From an uncultured Cytophaga sp. (GTDB lineage Bacteria > Bacteroidota > Bacteroidia > Cytophagales > Cytophagaceae): DNA of 64,000 bases. Of this stretch, positions 1 to 9,041 are shown piece after piece (position 1 is the stretch's first letter; every line of letters begins with the position of its first letter). The notes under the pieces were generated by a model. The model searched no databases and was not told where the DNA came from. It saw nothing but the letters and a program-made list of their open reading frames with translations. The position numbers were made by a program, and so were the translations under genes. Location: the NCBI RefSeq assembly GCF_937863595.1, contig NZ_CALMGQ010000159.1, forward strand, positions 1 through 64,000. The letters run 5' to 3'.

Positions 1-604
1 ATTAAATTAAACAATGTTTTTTCTTTTACATATTTTAAGTATGTAAAAACTGGATGAATCCTATGAACAATACAATCTTATCAATACAAGTAAAATGAGG
101 CCATACAAAGAATCATATAACATGTTACAACATGTAAAAAAAGACAGATCATATAATCAAAAATGTATCAAAATAATCAATCACAGCGCTTACAGTGATG
201 GATTCATCCTTATATATATTAAATAATTTATAAACAAGGGTTATAAAGCACATAGCCTATTGAATTTGACAGGATAGCTATATTAGAGTATCAACTTCGT
301 CAATTAATAGTAAAATAAAATGTAGTCAATGCAAAGAAGGGATGCTAAACTATAATTTTAAAAACAACTCAAAATAACTTATTTACTCTAAGAGCTAATC
401 GACTAGATGAATATGTTTTTAATCGTAAAATTATTCCGTATCTATTTTTTTATAAAAAAACATATTGAAATTCGAACAAATTGATTAGATTGAAAATATT
501 CAATGAACGAATAAATATCGTTCCGTTTAGGACTGAAAATAATAGATACAATCCAAATCATTAAAGACATTCCAGACTACTCTAATTTATTTAAATCTAC
601 ACGT
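1..604. other. Gene-free left edge
   Basis: This AT-rich stretch has no open reading frame I can support on either strand. A small hairpin (ACATGTT/AACATGT) lies near 120-135. No transposase remnant, RNA gene or clear promoter was recognised. It probably holds the upstream region of the gene starting at 605 and the tail of whatever lies left of the window. Confidence 0.5.
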
Positions 605-928
605 ATGATACAAAATAATTACGATACAGTAAGCGAGGCTGTAAACGACCTGCAAAAACAAGGCTACACCATTGACTTTGAAATGTTAGCTGAAAAAGAA
701 TGTTTGATTTGCCATACGACATCAACTGAATTATCTCCAGAAGATTTTGAAATAGATCATTTCTACCGATTCGAAGGAGATAGTGATCCAGGTGATGAAA
801 TGATTGTGTATGCGATTTCCTCGGAAAAGAATAATGTGAAAGGTATTGTTATAAATGCCTTTGGCCCTTATGCCGATGCTGCAACATCTTCCATTGTTAA
901 AAAACTTCATACACATCACAGCAAATAA
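605..928 (+). CDS. Small conserved Bacteroidota protein (PRPP-synthetase-like in name only)
   Basis: The 107-residue protein resembles a short family in Bacteroidota that databases often label phosphoribosylpyrophosphate synthetase. Recognisable family features are the DTVSEA..DL start, a central DFEIDHFYRFEG block and an IVYAISS..GIVINAFG..YAD block. It is about one third of the length of true PRPP synthetase, and I see no PRPP-binding loop, so the enzymatic name should not be trusted. It stands alone, is followed by a strong hairpin terminator, and has no signal peptide or membrane segment. The function is unknown. Confidence 0.75.
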   Translation: MIQNNYDTVSEAVNDLQKQGYTIDFEMLAEKECLICHTTSTELSPEDFEIDHFYRFEGDSDPGDEMIVYAISSEKNNVKGIVINAFGPYADAATSSIVKKLHTHHSK

Positions 929-935
929 ATGTATA

Positions 936-973
936 CGTGGTTCTAAAATAGTTAATCCAATTTTAGAACCACG
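936..973. terminator. Hairpin terminator after the 605 gene
   Basis: A perfect 14-bp stem (936-949 with 960-973) encloses a 10-nt loop. It begins 7 bases after the stop codon. The stem is AT-rich towards its tip and the following bases are T-rich. Confidence 0.7.
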
Positions 974-1014
974 TTTACAATATCATTTATTATGTACGAT
1001 CAAAATAAAATTTC

Positions 1015-1314
1015 ATGACGATTACACAAATAAAGGACAAACTGGAAACATCTACCCACCCTATTGCAAAATCGTTGCATCAAGGACCGGGATATAAGGT
1101 TTTAATTATTGGTTTCAAAAAGGGAATGATTTTAAAAGATCACAAAGCACACATACGATCAAAACTAACAGTCTTAGAAGGTTCTGTACGTTATTTTGAA
1201 GATACCAGAATAGTAACCCTAGGGAGATATGATGAAATAGATATCCCAGTTGAAAAAACCCATAATGTAGAAGCTCTAGAAGACAGCTTGTGCTTACTAA
1301 GTCAAGGAGATTAA
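1015..1314 (+). CDS. Small single-domain cupin protein
   Basis: A 99-residue protein that looks like one cupin barrel. After an N-terminal helix, strands run through HKAHIRSKLTVLEGSVRY (residues about 42-59, cupin motif 1 with H and E) and a second half with a proline/His turn (IPVEKTHNVEA). Family members bind a metal or act as small sensors; no substrate can be assigned. It is monocistronic, separated by terminator hairpins on both sides. No signal peptide is present, so it is cytoplasmic. Confidence 0.75.
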   Translation: MTITQIKDKLETSTHPIAKSLHQGPGYKVLIIGFKKGMILKDHKAHIRSKLTVLEGSVRYFEDTRIVTLGRYDEIDIPVEKTHNVEALEDSLCLLSQGD

Positions 1315-1721
1315 TATTACTGTGTTGATCTTATACATATAATATGTGGCTTAGGAAATATACATCATCTATTTTCTAAGCCACATATTAGGTTTAAATA
1401 ATAGGTTGTCCGTTTCTATTTTTTATTTTTTTTACAGATTTATAAATTCGCAATTTTCTCTCGTTTTTATAAACTTTGCATATTTATCCTTGATGAACGG
1501 CGTAAATAAATAGTAAAAGCCCTTGAAATGTATCAATATGCGATATTATAAACTTCAGAAAATATATTTTTTAATATAATTAGAATTATAAAAAACACAA
1601 TCAACTAATAATCATTTATTTATACTAAATTATAAAATTTCAAGAAATAAAATACATAGTAATGGAACGTTTCCAAACTGTTTTAATGTTTATCGTAATA
1701 TTGCAATATAAAGATAGGTAT
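1315..1721. other. Intergenic stretch with one terminator
   Basis: Apart from the hairpin at 1341-1389 this region holds no supported gene. A near match to the Bacteroidota -7 box (AAACTTTG at 1471-1478) may contribute to a promoter for the ArsR gene downstream, but it misses the consensus T-A start. Confidence 0.4.
1341..1389. terminator. Hairpin terminator after the cupin gene
   Basis: The arms 1341-1358 and 1372-1389 pair over 18 positions with one mismatch around a 13-nt loop. It lies about 27 bases past the cupin stop codon and is the likely end of that transcript. Confidence 0.65.
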
Positions 1722-2051
1722 ATGGGCGCATCTAAAACAGATCACTTTACAGATTATCAAAATGAATTAGCGACGCTTGCAAAAGCATTGGGCCATCCTG
1801 CACGAATAGCTATTATAGAATATTTGCTTGAAGTTGATACGTGCATTTGTGGAGACATTGTAAACGAATTACCACTTGCGCAACCTACGGTTTCGCAGCA
1901 TCTCAAAGAGTTGAAAAATGCGGGACTCATTAAAGGGAATATCGAAGGAAATGCTATTTGCTATTGTGTCAATGAGGATGCGATAGAAAAACTGAACACG
2001 TACATCACCCACATTTCTACCAAACTCTTAAAAAGAAATACCTGTTGTTAA
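1722..2051 (+). CDS. ArsR/SmtB-family metal-responsive repressor
   Basis: A winged-helix repressor of about 109 residues. The core is [18 protein letters not shown], then a TCICGDIV segment that matches the metal-binding CxC of ArsR proteins at the start of the third helix, then the recognition helix ([17 protein letters not shown]) and the wing. The C-terminus ends in NTCC, offering further thiol ligands. I start at 1722 rather than the in-frame ATG at 1662, because the extra 20 residues are hydrophobic and not part of the family, and the 1722 form begins where ArsR proteins normally begin. It lies 17 bases upstream of the arsM-type gene, so it probably represses that pair and is released by As(III). 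Confidence 0.85.
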   Translation: MGASKTDHFTDYQNELATLAKALGHPARIAIIEYLLEVDTCICGDIVNELPLAQPTVSQHLKELKNAGLIKGNIEGNAICYCVNEDAIEKLNTYITHISTKLLKRNTCC

Positions 2052-2068
2052 TTTAAGCACCTACTACT

Positions 2069-2902
2069 ATGAATAAAAACGAAGAAATTAAAGAAATGGT
2101 TAAGCAAAAATACAGTGAGATTGCTTTACAAGATCAAGATATCAATGCAAGCTCTTGCTGTGGTAGTGGTGGCTGTAGCACTGAAGTATATAACATTATG
2201 AGTGACGAATATGGCCACTTAGATGGCTACAATCCCGATGCTGATTTAAAATTGGGTTGTGGTTTACCAACCGAGTTTGCAAAAATAAATAAAGGAAACA
2301 CGGTTGTTGATTTAGGAAGTGGCGCTGGCAACGATTGCTTTGTAGCCCGTCATGAAACAGGTGAATCAGGTAAAGTAATAGGCATTGATTTTACCGAAGC
2401 TATGATCGACAAAGCACGGAACAATGCAGAAAAGTTGGGTTTCAACAACGTTGAATTTAGACTGGGTGATATTGAAAAGATACCTATTACTTCAAATATT
2501 GCAGACGTAGTGGTGAGTAACTGTGTAATGAATTTGGTACCAGACAAAATAAAAGCATTTAGTGAGGTGTATCGCATTTTAAAGCCAGGCGGACATTTCA
2601 GCATTTCGGATATCGTACTAACAGGGGAACTTCCTGACAAAATAAAGAATGCAGCTGAAATGTATGCAGGTTGCGTTGCCAGTGCCATTCAAAAAGAAGA
2701 CTATCTTCAGATTATAAAAGATGCAGGTTTTAAAAATAGTGTTTTACAAAAAGAAAAACCCATTATCGTACCAACTGACATCTTAAAAAATTATTTAACA
2801 AAAGAAGAAATAGAAACATACACCGCAGCTAAAACAAATATTTATAGCATAACCATATATGCAGAAAAAGAAGTGAGTTGCTGCGAACCTAATTGTTGTT
2901 AA
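2069..2902 (+). CDS. arsM: Arsenite S-adenosylmethionine methyltransferase
   Basis: This 277-residue class I SAM methyltransferase methylates As(III) stepwise towards volatile or less retained products. The SAM-binding glycine loop VVDLGSGAGND is at about residue 75. The conserved thiolates expected for ArsM are visible in LKLGCGLP (about 65), VVSNCVMNLV (about 152) and MYAGCVAS (about 203). An N-terminal SSCCGSGGC cluster and a C-terminal SCCEPNCC tail add extra cysteines. It directly follows the ArsR repressor with 17 bases between, forming a two-gene arsenic operon without an ArsB/Acr3 pump in view. Confidence 0.92.
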   Translation: MNKNEEIKEMVKQKYSEIALQDQDINASSCCGSGGCSTEVYNIMSDEYGHLDGYNPDADLKLGCGLPTEFAKINKGNTVVDLGSGAGNDCFVARHETGESGKVIGIDFTEAMIDKARNNAEKLGFNNVEFRLGDIEKIPITSNIADVVVSNCVMNLVPDKIKAFSEVYRILKPGGHFSISDIVLTGELPDKIKNAAEMYAGCVASAIQKEDYLQIIKDAGFKNSVLQKEKPIIVPTDILKNYLTKEEIETYTAAKTNIYSITIYAEKEVSCCEPNCC

Positions 2903-3077
2903 CGAATAAATGGATTAAAAATAAGACGTACTAGATTATTTTGTAAAACAAAGATTCAATGCGTTCGATTTTAAGTCTCTACAGGTAGGATTGTTAAATA
3001 GAAAACACGACAAAAAACCTTAACTTACATATAGAAATTACGAATCACAATACATATTAAACCAATAAATAAATAGC

Positions 3078-3548
3078 ATGAAAAAAACATTATTTATAGC
3101 AATGAGTACGATAGTTTTGTGGAGTTGTACAAATACTGCTGAACATTCAGAGCACAATCATGAAGGACACAATCACGAAGGACACAATCATGAAGGACAT
3201 AGCCACGAGGAACAAGCTACCACCCTTGAATTAAATAAAGGAGAGAAATGGGTTGTAAATGCTGAAATGAAACCCTATGTTTTAAAAGGTGAAGAATTGG
3301 TAAATACCTACATTGAAAACAATCAAAAAACATATAAAATTCTTGCAACAGAACTTAAAGAACAGAATTATCAACTTATTAAAAGTTGCACAATGGATGG
3401 CGATAGTCACGATGCATTACACAAATGGTTGGAACCACATTTAGAATTAGTGAAAACATTGGATACAGAAACAGATGCTTCAAAAGCACAAGAAATTATT
3501 CTTCAATTACAAAATTCCTATACAGAATACCATACAACTTTTAATTAA
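3078..3548 (+). CDS. His-repeat lipoprotein, probable periplasmic metal-binding protein
   Basis: A 156-residue lipoprotein: a Lys-rich start, a short hydrophobic stretch and an LWSC lipobox with lipidated Cys at about 17. Residues 26-45 are four near-exact HNHEG-type repeats (coded by 15-nt units at 3153-3212), a typical divalent-metal chelating strip. The rest is predicted helical and carries a CTMDGDSHDALHKWL motif with more His and Cys. Such repeats bind Ni, Zn, Co or Cu; which one cannot be told. It lies 17 bases ahead of the cytochrome b561 gene and is probably cotranscribed with it. Confidence 0.75.
   Translation: MKKTLFIAMSTIVLWSCTNTAEHSEHNHEGHNHEGHNHEGHSHEEQATTLELNKGEKWVVNAEMKPYVLKGEELVNTYIENNQKTYKILATELKEQNYQLIKSCTMDGDSHDALHKWLEPHLELVKTLDTETDASKAQEIILQLQNSYTEYHTTFN
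3153..3212 (+). repeat. Four 15-nt tandem repeats coding HNHEG units
   Basis: Units start at 3153, 3168, 3183 and 3198. The first three differ at single synonymous positions; the fourth is more diverged. The array can change copy number in frame and so change metal-binding capacity. Confidence 0.85.
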
Positions 3549-3565
3549 TTTGCACACTATTTATT

Positions 3566-4132
3566 ATGGTAACACAAAAAAAAATCACTGTATTTCATCG
3601 ATTTCTCCATTGGATTATGGCGCTCGCGATGTCCATCCTATTTATAACAGGATTTCTTCGCATGTATTGGATGAATAAAAAACATGTCATAGCAATTATT
3701 GAAAGCAAAACACTTACATCTCCAATAACAGATGAACAAATGTCTGATATTGCAAAAGCAATTCGTGCACCGATGTGGGAATGGCACGTCATATTTTCTT
3801 ATGTTATGATTATCGCTTTCATAATACGAATTGTTTACATGGTTGCAAAAGGTATTCGATTTCCAAATCCATTTAATTCTGCGCTTACTTTAAAAGATCG
3901 TTTACAAGGTTTCACGTACATTTACTTTTATGTATTCGTTTTCATATCTGCAGCTACAGGTGTATGTATAGAAAAGGGATTTTTCACACAGTGGAAAGAA
4001 GGCATTGAAACGATACATAAATTAGGTATCTACTGGTTTCCAATATTCATCTTACTACATATAATAGGGATTGTAGCAGCGGAGTATTCGAATAAAAAAG
4101 GCATCGTATCCAAAATGATTGGAGGAGATTAA
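3566..4132 (+). CDS. Cytochrome b561-type membrane haem protein
   Basis: A 188-residue four-helix membrane protein of the bacterial cytochrome b561 / Ni-Fe hydrogenase b-subunit type. Helices lie at about residues 8-30, 70-94, 112-134 and 152-172. Histidines in or next to them (HRFLHW near 11-15, WEWHVIF near 73, HKLG near 150, LLHIIG near 163) are suited to bind two b haems. Such proteins pass electrons between quinol and a periplasmic partner. The partner here may be the metal-binding lipoprotein encoded just upstream, which is inference from spacing only. Confidence 0.8.
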   Translation: MVTQKKITVFHRFLHWIMALAMSILFITGFLRMYWMNKKHVIAIIESKTLTSPITDEQMSDIAKAIRAPMWEWHVIFSYVMIIAFIIRIVYMVAKGIRFPNPFNSALTLKDRLQGFTYIYFYVFVFISAATGVCIEKGFFTQWKEGIETIHKLGIYWFPIFILLHIIGIVAAEYSNKKGIVSKMIGGD

Positions 4133-4264
4133 TAAACAGAAACATGTTAAATTGTATATGTTTATTTCTAATTGTTAATTCAGTACCGTTTAAATTGTAT
4201 TTTACAGTACGCAAATACATCAATTTGATTTAAATAGCATCCATCAATATCATTTGTAAGTAAT

Positions 4265-4305
4265 CATGCTAGATATGTTATCACATGTATAACATACCTA
4301 GCATG
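4265..4305. terminator. Hairpin downstream of the cytochrome b gene
   Basis: Arms CATGCTAG-A-TATGTTAT and its complement pair over 16 bases with one internal mismatch and a short loop. It lies 130 bases after the cytochrome stop and about 60 bases before the next gene, and probably separates the two units. Confidence 0.5.
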
Positions 4306-4367
4306 AAATCTAGTGATAGAATGCAAATAGTTTATTATGTACGTACTTTTTAATTACAACATCTAAC

Positions 4368-5111
4368 ATGTTTACCCATCAAGGAAAAACAAGGACTATA
4401 AATCACAATAAGAAGATTGCAGCCTTGCTTTCTTTCGTTGCAGGTGTGGTTAATATTGCAGGATTTTTATCGGTACAGCAATTAACGACAAATGTAACTG
4501 GTCACTTTGCTTATTTTATTGACGAAGTATTTAAATTGAATTTTGCAGAAAGTATAAATTTCTTTTTATACATTTTATTTTTCTTTCTAGGTTCGTTTGT
4601 ATCAAGCATACTTATTGAAATCATAAACCGAAAAAATAAACGACTGGTTTATATCATACCTGTAATTTTTGAAAGCATTATCCTATTTACAGTTGCATTT
4701 GTTGGTCACAAATTCATTTATGAATATGGAAATATTATTGCATTGAGCTTGCTATTTGCGATGGGCTTGCAAAACTCGCTCGTAACACGCATTTCAGATG
4801 CTGTGGTACGAACAACACATTTAACAGGACTATTCACCGATTTAGGAATCGAGCTCTCTCAGCTTTTCTTTAATAAGACAGTGGAACAAAAAAACAAATT
4901 AACTACTACTATCCGTCTCCGCCTTCTCATAATTTTCTTTTTCTTTTTCGGAGGAATAGTTGGTGGTGTGCTTTATACATCATTAGAAATGTATGTATTC
5001 ACCATACCCGCTACCCTACTTTTAATAGGCTTAGTATACGATGGCATTCGATACCGAATTTTATACTGGAGTAGAAACTGGAAGTCGAACGTATCCTCAA
5101 ATGATGAATGA
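4368..5111 (+). CDS. YoaK-family (DUF1275) membrane protein
   Basis: A 247-residue integral membrane protein with about six hydrophobic helices. The N-terminal part has the family features: a helix with SFVAGVVNIAGFL, then TNVTGHFAYF and later a QNSLVTRISDAVVRTTHLTGLFTDLG block. DUF1275 members are of unknown function. The next gene, a VIT-type metal transporter, begins 48 bases after the stop, so the two may form one unit. Confidence 0.82.
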   Translation: MFTHQGKTRTINHNKKIAALLSFVAGVVNIAGFLSVQQLTTNVTGHFAYFIDEVFKLNFAESINFFLYILFFFLGSFVSSILIEIINRKNKRLVYIIPVIFESIILFTVAFVGHKFIYEYGNIIALSLLFAMGLQNSLVTRISDAVVRTTHLTGLFTDLGIELSQLFFNKTVEQKNKLTTTIRLRLLIIFFFFFGGIVGGVLYTSLEMYVFTIPATLLLIGLVYDGIRYRILYWSRNWKSNVSSNDE

Positions 5112-5159
5112 TTGTTTAAAATGCAAAAGGAATATTATGTAATTTTTAATTCGAACACC

Positions 5160-5867
5160 ATGAAACCAACTACAATTGACAATTATCTAGACAACCATTA
5201 CATACACCGAAGCAATTGGCTACGCGCAGCTGTATTGGGTGCAAACGATGGTATTATTTCATTATCAAGTTTGGCTATTGGTGTCGCTGCGGCAAGTTCT
5301 GCCAGAGAACCCATCGTATTAGCTGCCGTAGCGGGATTGGTTGCAGGCGCACTATCCATGGCTGCCGGAGAATATGTATCCGTCAGCTCCCAAACCGATA
5401 CCGAAAAAGCGGATATTGAAAGAGAAAAACAAGAACTGGAAGAGATGCCCGAACTTGAGTTAAATATGCTGGCTCAAATATATGAGAACAGAGGTCTAAA
5501 AAAAGAAACGGCGATGCAAGTAGCCATAGAGTTTACAGCAGTAGATGCATTGGGCGCACACATGCGCGACGAGTTGGGTATAAACGAAATAAGTCAAGCA
5601 AATCCCATACAAGCTGCCTTAGCGTCGGGCGCCTCTTTTACCGTAGGCGGGGCCTTACCACTATTTGTGATTCTTTTCGCACCTGTTATAGGAATGGAAT
5701 ATTGGCTGTATGGATTCACGATACTTTTTCTAATAATCTTAGGTCTCTTTTCTGCAAAGACTGGTGGTTCAAGTATAGGTAAATCGATCCTACGCATAAC
5801 GATTTGGGGAACACTTGCAATGGGCTTGTCTGCTTTGGTAGGTTATCTATTTGGAGTTAATGTGTAG
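5160..5867 (+). CDS. VIT1/CCC1-family Fe(II)/Mn(II) transporter
   Basis: A protein of about 235 residues of the vacuolar-iron-transporter family, moving Fe2+ or Mn2+ out of the cytoplasm. The N-terminal helix pair carries the family motif WLRAAVLGANDGIISLSSL, followed by AGLVAGALSMAAGEYVSVSSQ. Then comes a soluble Glu-rich metal-binding helix region (EKADIEREKQELEEMPELEL) and three more membrane helices. I start at the ATG at 5160; the frame is open back to a TTG at 5112, but that extension lacks family similarity and abuts the previous stop. There is no fused ferritin-like domain. Confidence 0.88.
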   Translation: MKPTTIDNYLDNHYIHRSNWLRAAVLGANDGIISLSSLAIGVAAASSAREPIVLAAVAGLVAGALSMAAGEYVSVSSQTDTEKADIEREKQELEEMPELELNMLAQIYENRGLKKETAMQVAIEFTAVDALGAHMRDELGINEISQANPIQAALASGASFTVGGALPLFVILFAPVIGMEYWLYGFTILFLIILGLFSAKTGGSSIGKSILRITIWGTLAMGLSALVGYLFGVNV

Positions 5868-5894
5868 CGTTAAGAAAAAAATCCCCTTACAATT

Positions 5895-6464
5895 ATGAAA
5901 TTATCTGTTTTAACGATCTGTTTTATACACCTATTTCAATTTACATCTTTTGCACAGAAAGAAAATACTGCAGCAATTTTTATGCATCACATGAATGAAA
6001 TTTTGGACACTACTGATGTTTCATTAATTAGAACATATTCATTAAAAAAGGTATTAGGCAATTCATCAGAAAAAACTTTTCTAGAAGATCATATTCAGTT
6101 CATCTTAAAGACAGCAATAGATTCGGCTTACATTTCAAAAAAGGAAGAAAAAGAGTTGCGTAAACAATACACGATTTTATTAAAACCATTTGATTGGAGC
6201 TCTGTTAATGAATGGAATAAAAATGTGTCCATTATTGACAGTATTTCATTTACAAAAGAATCAAAACCTATTTGTCAATACATTTCCCATCCAATAACAA
6301 GCAAAGACAGTCGTGTATGGCTAACTCTAACTAGTAGAAATTGGTCTAACATAAGCACTTTTACGAGCATAAATATATATGAATTAAAAGATAAAAAAAT
6401 GAAGTGCATCTATCATGAAACCATTTCAATAAAGGATAGTTGGATTGATAGTATCGGGTGGTAA
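5895..6464 (+). CDS. Secreted protein of unknown function
   Basis: A 189-residue protein with a clear signal peptide (a hydrophobic stretch, cleavage likely after SFAQ at about residue 20). The mature part is mixed alpha/beta with no motif I recognise; it has two cysteines far apart. It follows the VIT gene by 27 bases and is closed by a very strong terminator. It may be co-transcribed with the transporter, but no function should be inferred. Confidence 0.65.
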   Translation: MKLSVLTICFIHLFQFTSFAQKENTAAIFMHHMNEILDTTDVSLIRTYSLKKVLGNSSEKTFLEDHIQFILKTAIDSAYISKKEEKELRKQYTILLKPFDWSSVNEWNKNVSIIDSISFTKESKPICQYISHPITSKDSRVWLTLTSRNWSNISTFTSINIYELKDKKMKCIYHETISIKDSWIDSIGW

Positions 6465-6527
6465 TAAATGAGTTGCTTTGTATTTTTTATTAAAGAAATA
6501 TTTCACCGAATTTCAAACTTAGGTGCG

Positions 6528-6587
6528 AATATTCTACCATTAAGATTTAAATTTATTCTTAAATTTAAATCTTAATGGTAGAATATT
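6528..6587. terminator. Very long perfect hairpin terminator
   Basis: Arms 6528-6554 and 6561-6587 are perfectly complementary over 27 bases with a 6-nt loop. A run of T follows at 6589-6595. It ends the VIT-side transcript and insulates the carotenoid operon. Confidence 0.85.
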
Positions 6588-6735
6588 ATTTTTTTAATCG
6601 ATTTTAATTGTAAACGAATAAAGACCCCACTTTTTATCCACTAAACCCTTTTTTTACCATCTATTAATGAACACTTTAACTACTTAACTGTTATATTACT
6701 AGTTGCTCATCAAAACAATTGAGCAAGAAGTGTTT

Positions 6736-8208
6736 ATGATAAAAGTAGGTATAATTGGTTCCGGGTTTTCGAGTTTGTCTTCCGCTTGTTATTTGGCGCA
6801 ATCAGGCTATGAAGTGCATATATTTGAACAACATACAAACGTAGGTGGTAGAGCTCGGAAATTTACCGAACATGGATTTACCTTTGATATGGGCCCAAGC
6901 TGGTATTGGATGCCGGGTGTGTTTGAAAATTTCTTTGCAGACTTTGGAAAAAAGGTTTCAGATTACTACACGCTTCAACGCTTAGATCCCTCCTATCAAG
7001 TTTTTTTCAAAGACAGCATTGTAGATATACCTGCAGATTTAAATGCATTAAAAGAATTATTCGAATCTTGGGAACCAGGAAGTGCAAAGGCCTTAGATAC
7101 ATTCTTAGTAGAAGCCGCATTCAAATATAAACTGGGCATGGAAAAAATTGTGCTCAAACCAGGCAAAAGCATTACGGAGTTTTTCGATTCAGAAATTATA
7201 TTGGGTGCTTTAAAGATGCATATTTTCAGTTCCTTTGATTCCTATACCAAAAAGTTTTTTAAAGACGATCGTATTCTAAAATTACTTGAATTCCCCATAC
7301 TATTTCTGGGTGCTACTGCACAAACAACCCCTGCATTATATAGCTTAATGAATTATGCAGATATCAAATTAGGTACTTGGTATCCGCAAGGTGGCATGCA
7401 TAAAATTGTGGAAAGCATGGAAAAATTAGCACGTGAACTGGGTGTGCACATACATCTAAATTCGAAGGTTGAAAAAATACATGTGGTAGATGGAAAAGTG
7501 GAAGGAATATCCCTGGAAGGAAATAAAAAAATCTCCTTAGATAAAGTTGTAGCAGGTGCAGATTATCATTTTGTTGAAACGAAATTATTAGAAAAAAAAT
7601 ACCGCAAATATTCCGATTCGTATTGGGAGTCTCGACAAATGGCTCCTTCCAGCTTGATATTCTATTTAGGCATTAACAAAAAGCTTGAACGCGTGCAACA
7701 TCATTCTTTATTTTTTGATGAAGAATTTGATTTACATGCACAGGAAATCTATACGGATCCGAAGTGGCCGAGCAAACCTCTATTCTATGTATGTACACCA
7801 AGTGTTACTGACAATACAGTTGCACCAGAAGGTTGCGAAAACATGTTTATTTTAATGCCACTTGCAACTGGCATTGAAGATAATGAAGTATTGAGAGAAA
7901 AATATTATTCCATCATAATGGATCGCTTGGAAAATAGAATTGGACAAAATATTCGTGATCATGTGGTATTTAAAAAGAGTTATGCCATCAAGGATTTTAA
8001 AAGTGATTACAATGCTTTTAAAGGAAATGCCTACGGTTTAGCAAATACATTGAAACAAACAGCAGTTTTAAAACCGTCGATTCTAAACAAAAAAGTTTCT
8101 GGTTTGTTCTACACAGGACAGCTAACTGTTCCAGGACCAGGAGTTCCGCCAGCTATTATTTCAGGAAAGATTGTCGCACAAGAGTTAATTAACAAAGATT
8201 TGGTATGA
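6736..8208 (+). CDS. crtI: Phytoene desaturase (CrtI type)
   Basis: A 490-residue FAD flavoenzyme that desaturates phytoene towards lycopene. The N-terminal dinucleotide fold is VGIIGSGFSSLSSACYLA followed by the ..FEQ...GGRAR motif; a TFDMGPSWYWMP segment follows. The C-terminal FAD contact is PGPGVPPAIISG at about 470. I start at ATG 6736; the open frame extends to a TTG at 6703, which would place 11 unrelated residues before the Rossmann strand. It is first in the carotenoid operon and overlaps crtB by 4 bases (ATGA), so translation is coupled. Confidence 0.93.
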   Translation: MIKVGIIGSGFSSLSSACYLAQSGYEVHIFEQHTNVGGRARKFTEHGFTFDMGPSWYWMPGVFENFFADFGKKVSDYYTLQRLDPSYQVFFKDSIVDIPADLNALKELFESWEPGSAKALDTFLVEAAFKYKLGMEKIVLKPGKSITEFFDSEIILGALKMHIFSSFDSYTKKFFKDDRILKLLEFPILFLGATAQTTPALYSLMNYADIKLGTWYPQGGMHKIVESMEKLARELGVHIHLNSKVEKIHVVDGKVEGISLEGNKKISLDKVVAGADYHFVETKLLEKKYRKYSDSYWESRQMAPSSLIFYLGINKKLERVQHHSLFFDEEFDLHAQEIYTDPKWPSKPLFYVCTPSVTDNTVAPEGCENMFILMPLATGIEDNEVLREKYYSIIMDRLENRIGQNIRDHVVFKKSYAIKDFKSDYNAFKGNAYGLANTLKQTAVLKPSILNKKVSGLFYTGQLTVPGPGVPPAIISGKIVAQELINKDLV

Positions 8209-9041
8209 AAGCACTTTTTGACAACGCATCGCACTTTTGCAGCAAATTGATAACCAAGCATTACAGCACATCGTTTTCAATGGGAATCAATCTATTGTCT
8301 GCTGAAATACGTCCCGCTATCTATTCCATATATGGCTTCGTACGTGTAGCCGATGAAATTGTAGATTCCTTTTTTGAATACAACAGTGCAGAATTATTAG
8401 CTGAATTTAGAAAAGAAACAGAACTGGCTTTAAAAAGAAGAATCAGTACGAACCCGATTTTACATGCCTTTCAAGAAACGGTTCATACATACAATATTGA
8501 TAGAGCACATATAAAAACATTTCTAGATAGCATGGAAATGGATTTAAACAAAAAGATATACGAACAGGATGGCTACGAACAATACATCGTTGGTTCTGCA
8601 GAAGTTGTAGGACTAATGTGTTTAAATGTATTTTGTTTGGGAGATAAAAAGTTATACAATTCCTTAGAATTTTCAGCAACGCGTTTGGGATCTGCATTTC
8701 AAAAAATAAATTTCCTGAGAGATTTAAAAGCAGATTATGAAGTGTTGGGTCGCAGCTATTTCCCAGGAATAAATATTTCAGAATTTGACGAAACGGTAAA
8801 AAAACAAATTGAATTAGATATTCTTAAAGACTTTAAAGATGGTTTGGAAGGAATAAAAAAACTGCCTCGCAGAGCACGATTTGGGGTGTATGTTGCATAC
8901 TATTATTATATCTGCTTATTCAACAAAATAAAGGGAGTAAAAGCGCAGCAAATTATGTCTCAACGCATACGTATTTCTAACCCTAAAAAGGTAGGGCTAC
9001 TTTGCTTTTCGTATGTGCGCTATCAGGCAAATGTGTTATGA
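8205..9041 (+). CDS. crtB: Phytoene synthase
   Basis: This 278-residue trans-isoprenyl diphosphate synthase-like enzyme condenses two geranylgeranyl diphosphates to phytoene. The two Asp-rich sites are visible: VRVADEIVD at about 46-54 and NFLRDLKADYEVLGRSYFP at about 168-186, the latter with the family GRSYFP ending. The ATGA overlap with crtI and another with the following gene give tight coupling. Confidence 0.92.
   Translation: MKALFDNASHFCSKLITKHYSTSFSMGINLLSAEIRPAIYSIYGFVRVADEIVDSFFEYNSAELLAEFRKETELALKRRISTNPILHAFQETVHTYNIDRAHIKTFLDSMEMDLNKKIYEQDGYEQYIVGSAEVVGLMCLNVFCLGDKKLYNSLEFSATRLGSAFQKINFLRDLKADYEVLGRSYFPGINISEFDETVKKQIELDILKDFKDGLEGIKKLPRRARFGVYVAYYYYICLFNKIKGVKAQQIMSQRIRISNPKKVGLLCFSYVRYQANVL

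Noticed and set aside
605-928. Naming the 107-residue gene a PRPP synthetase
   Set aside because: It is far too short and lacks a PRPP-binding motif; the name appears to be inherited in databases.
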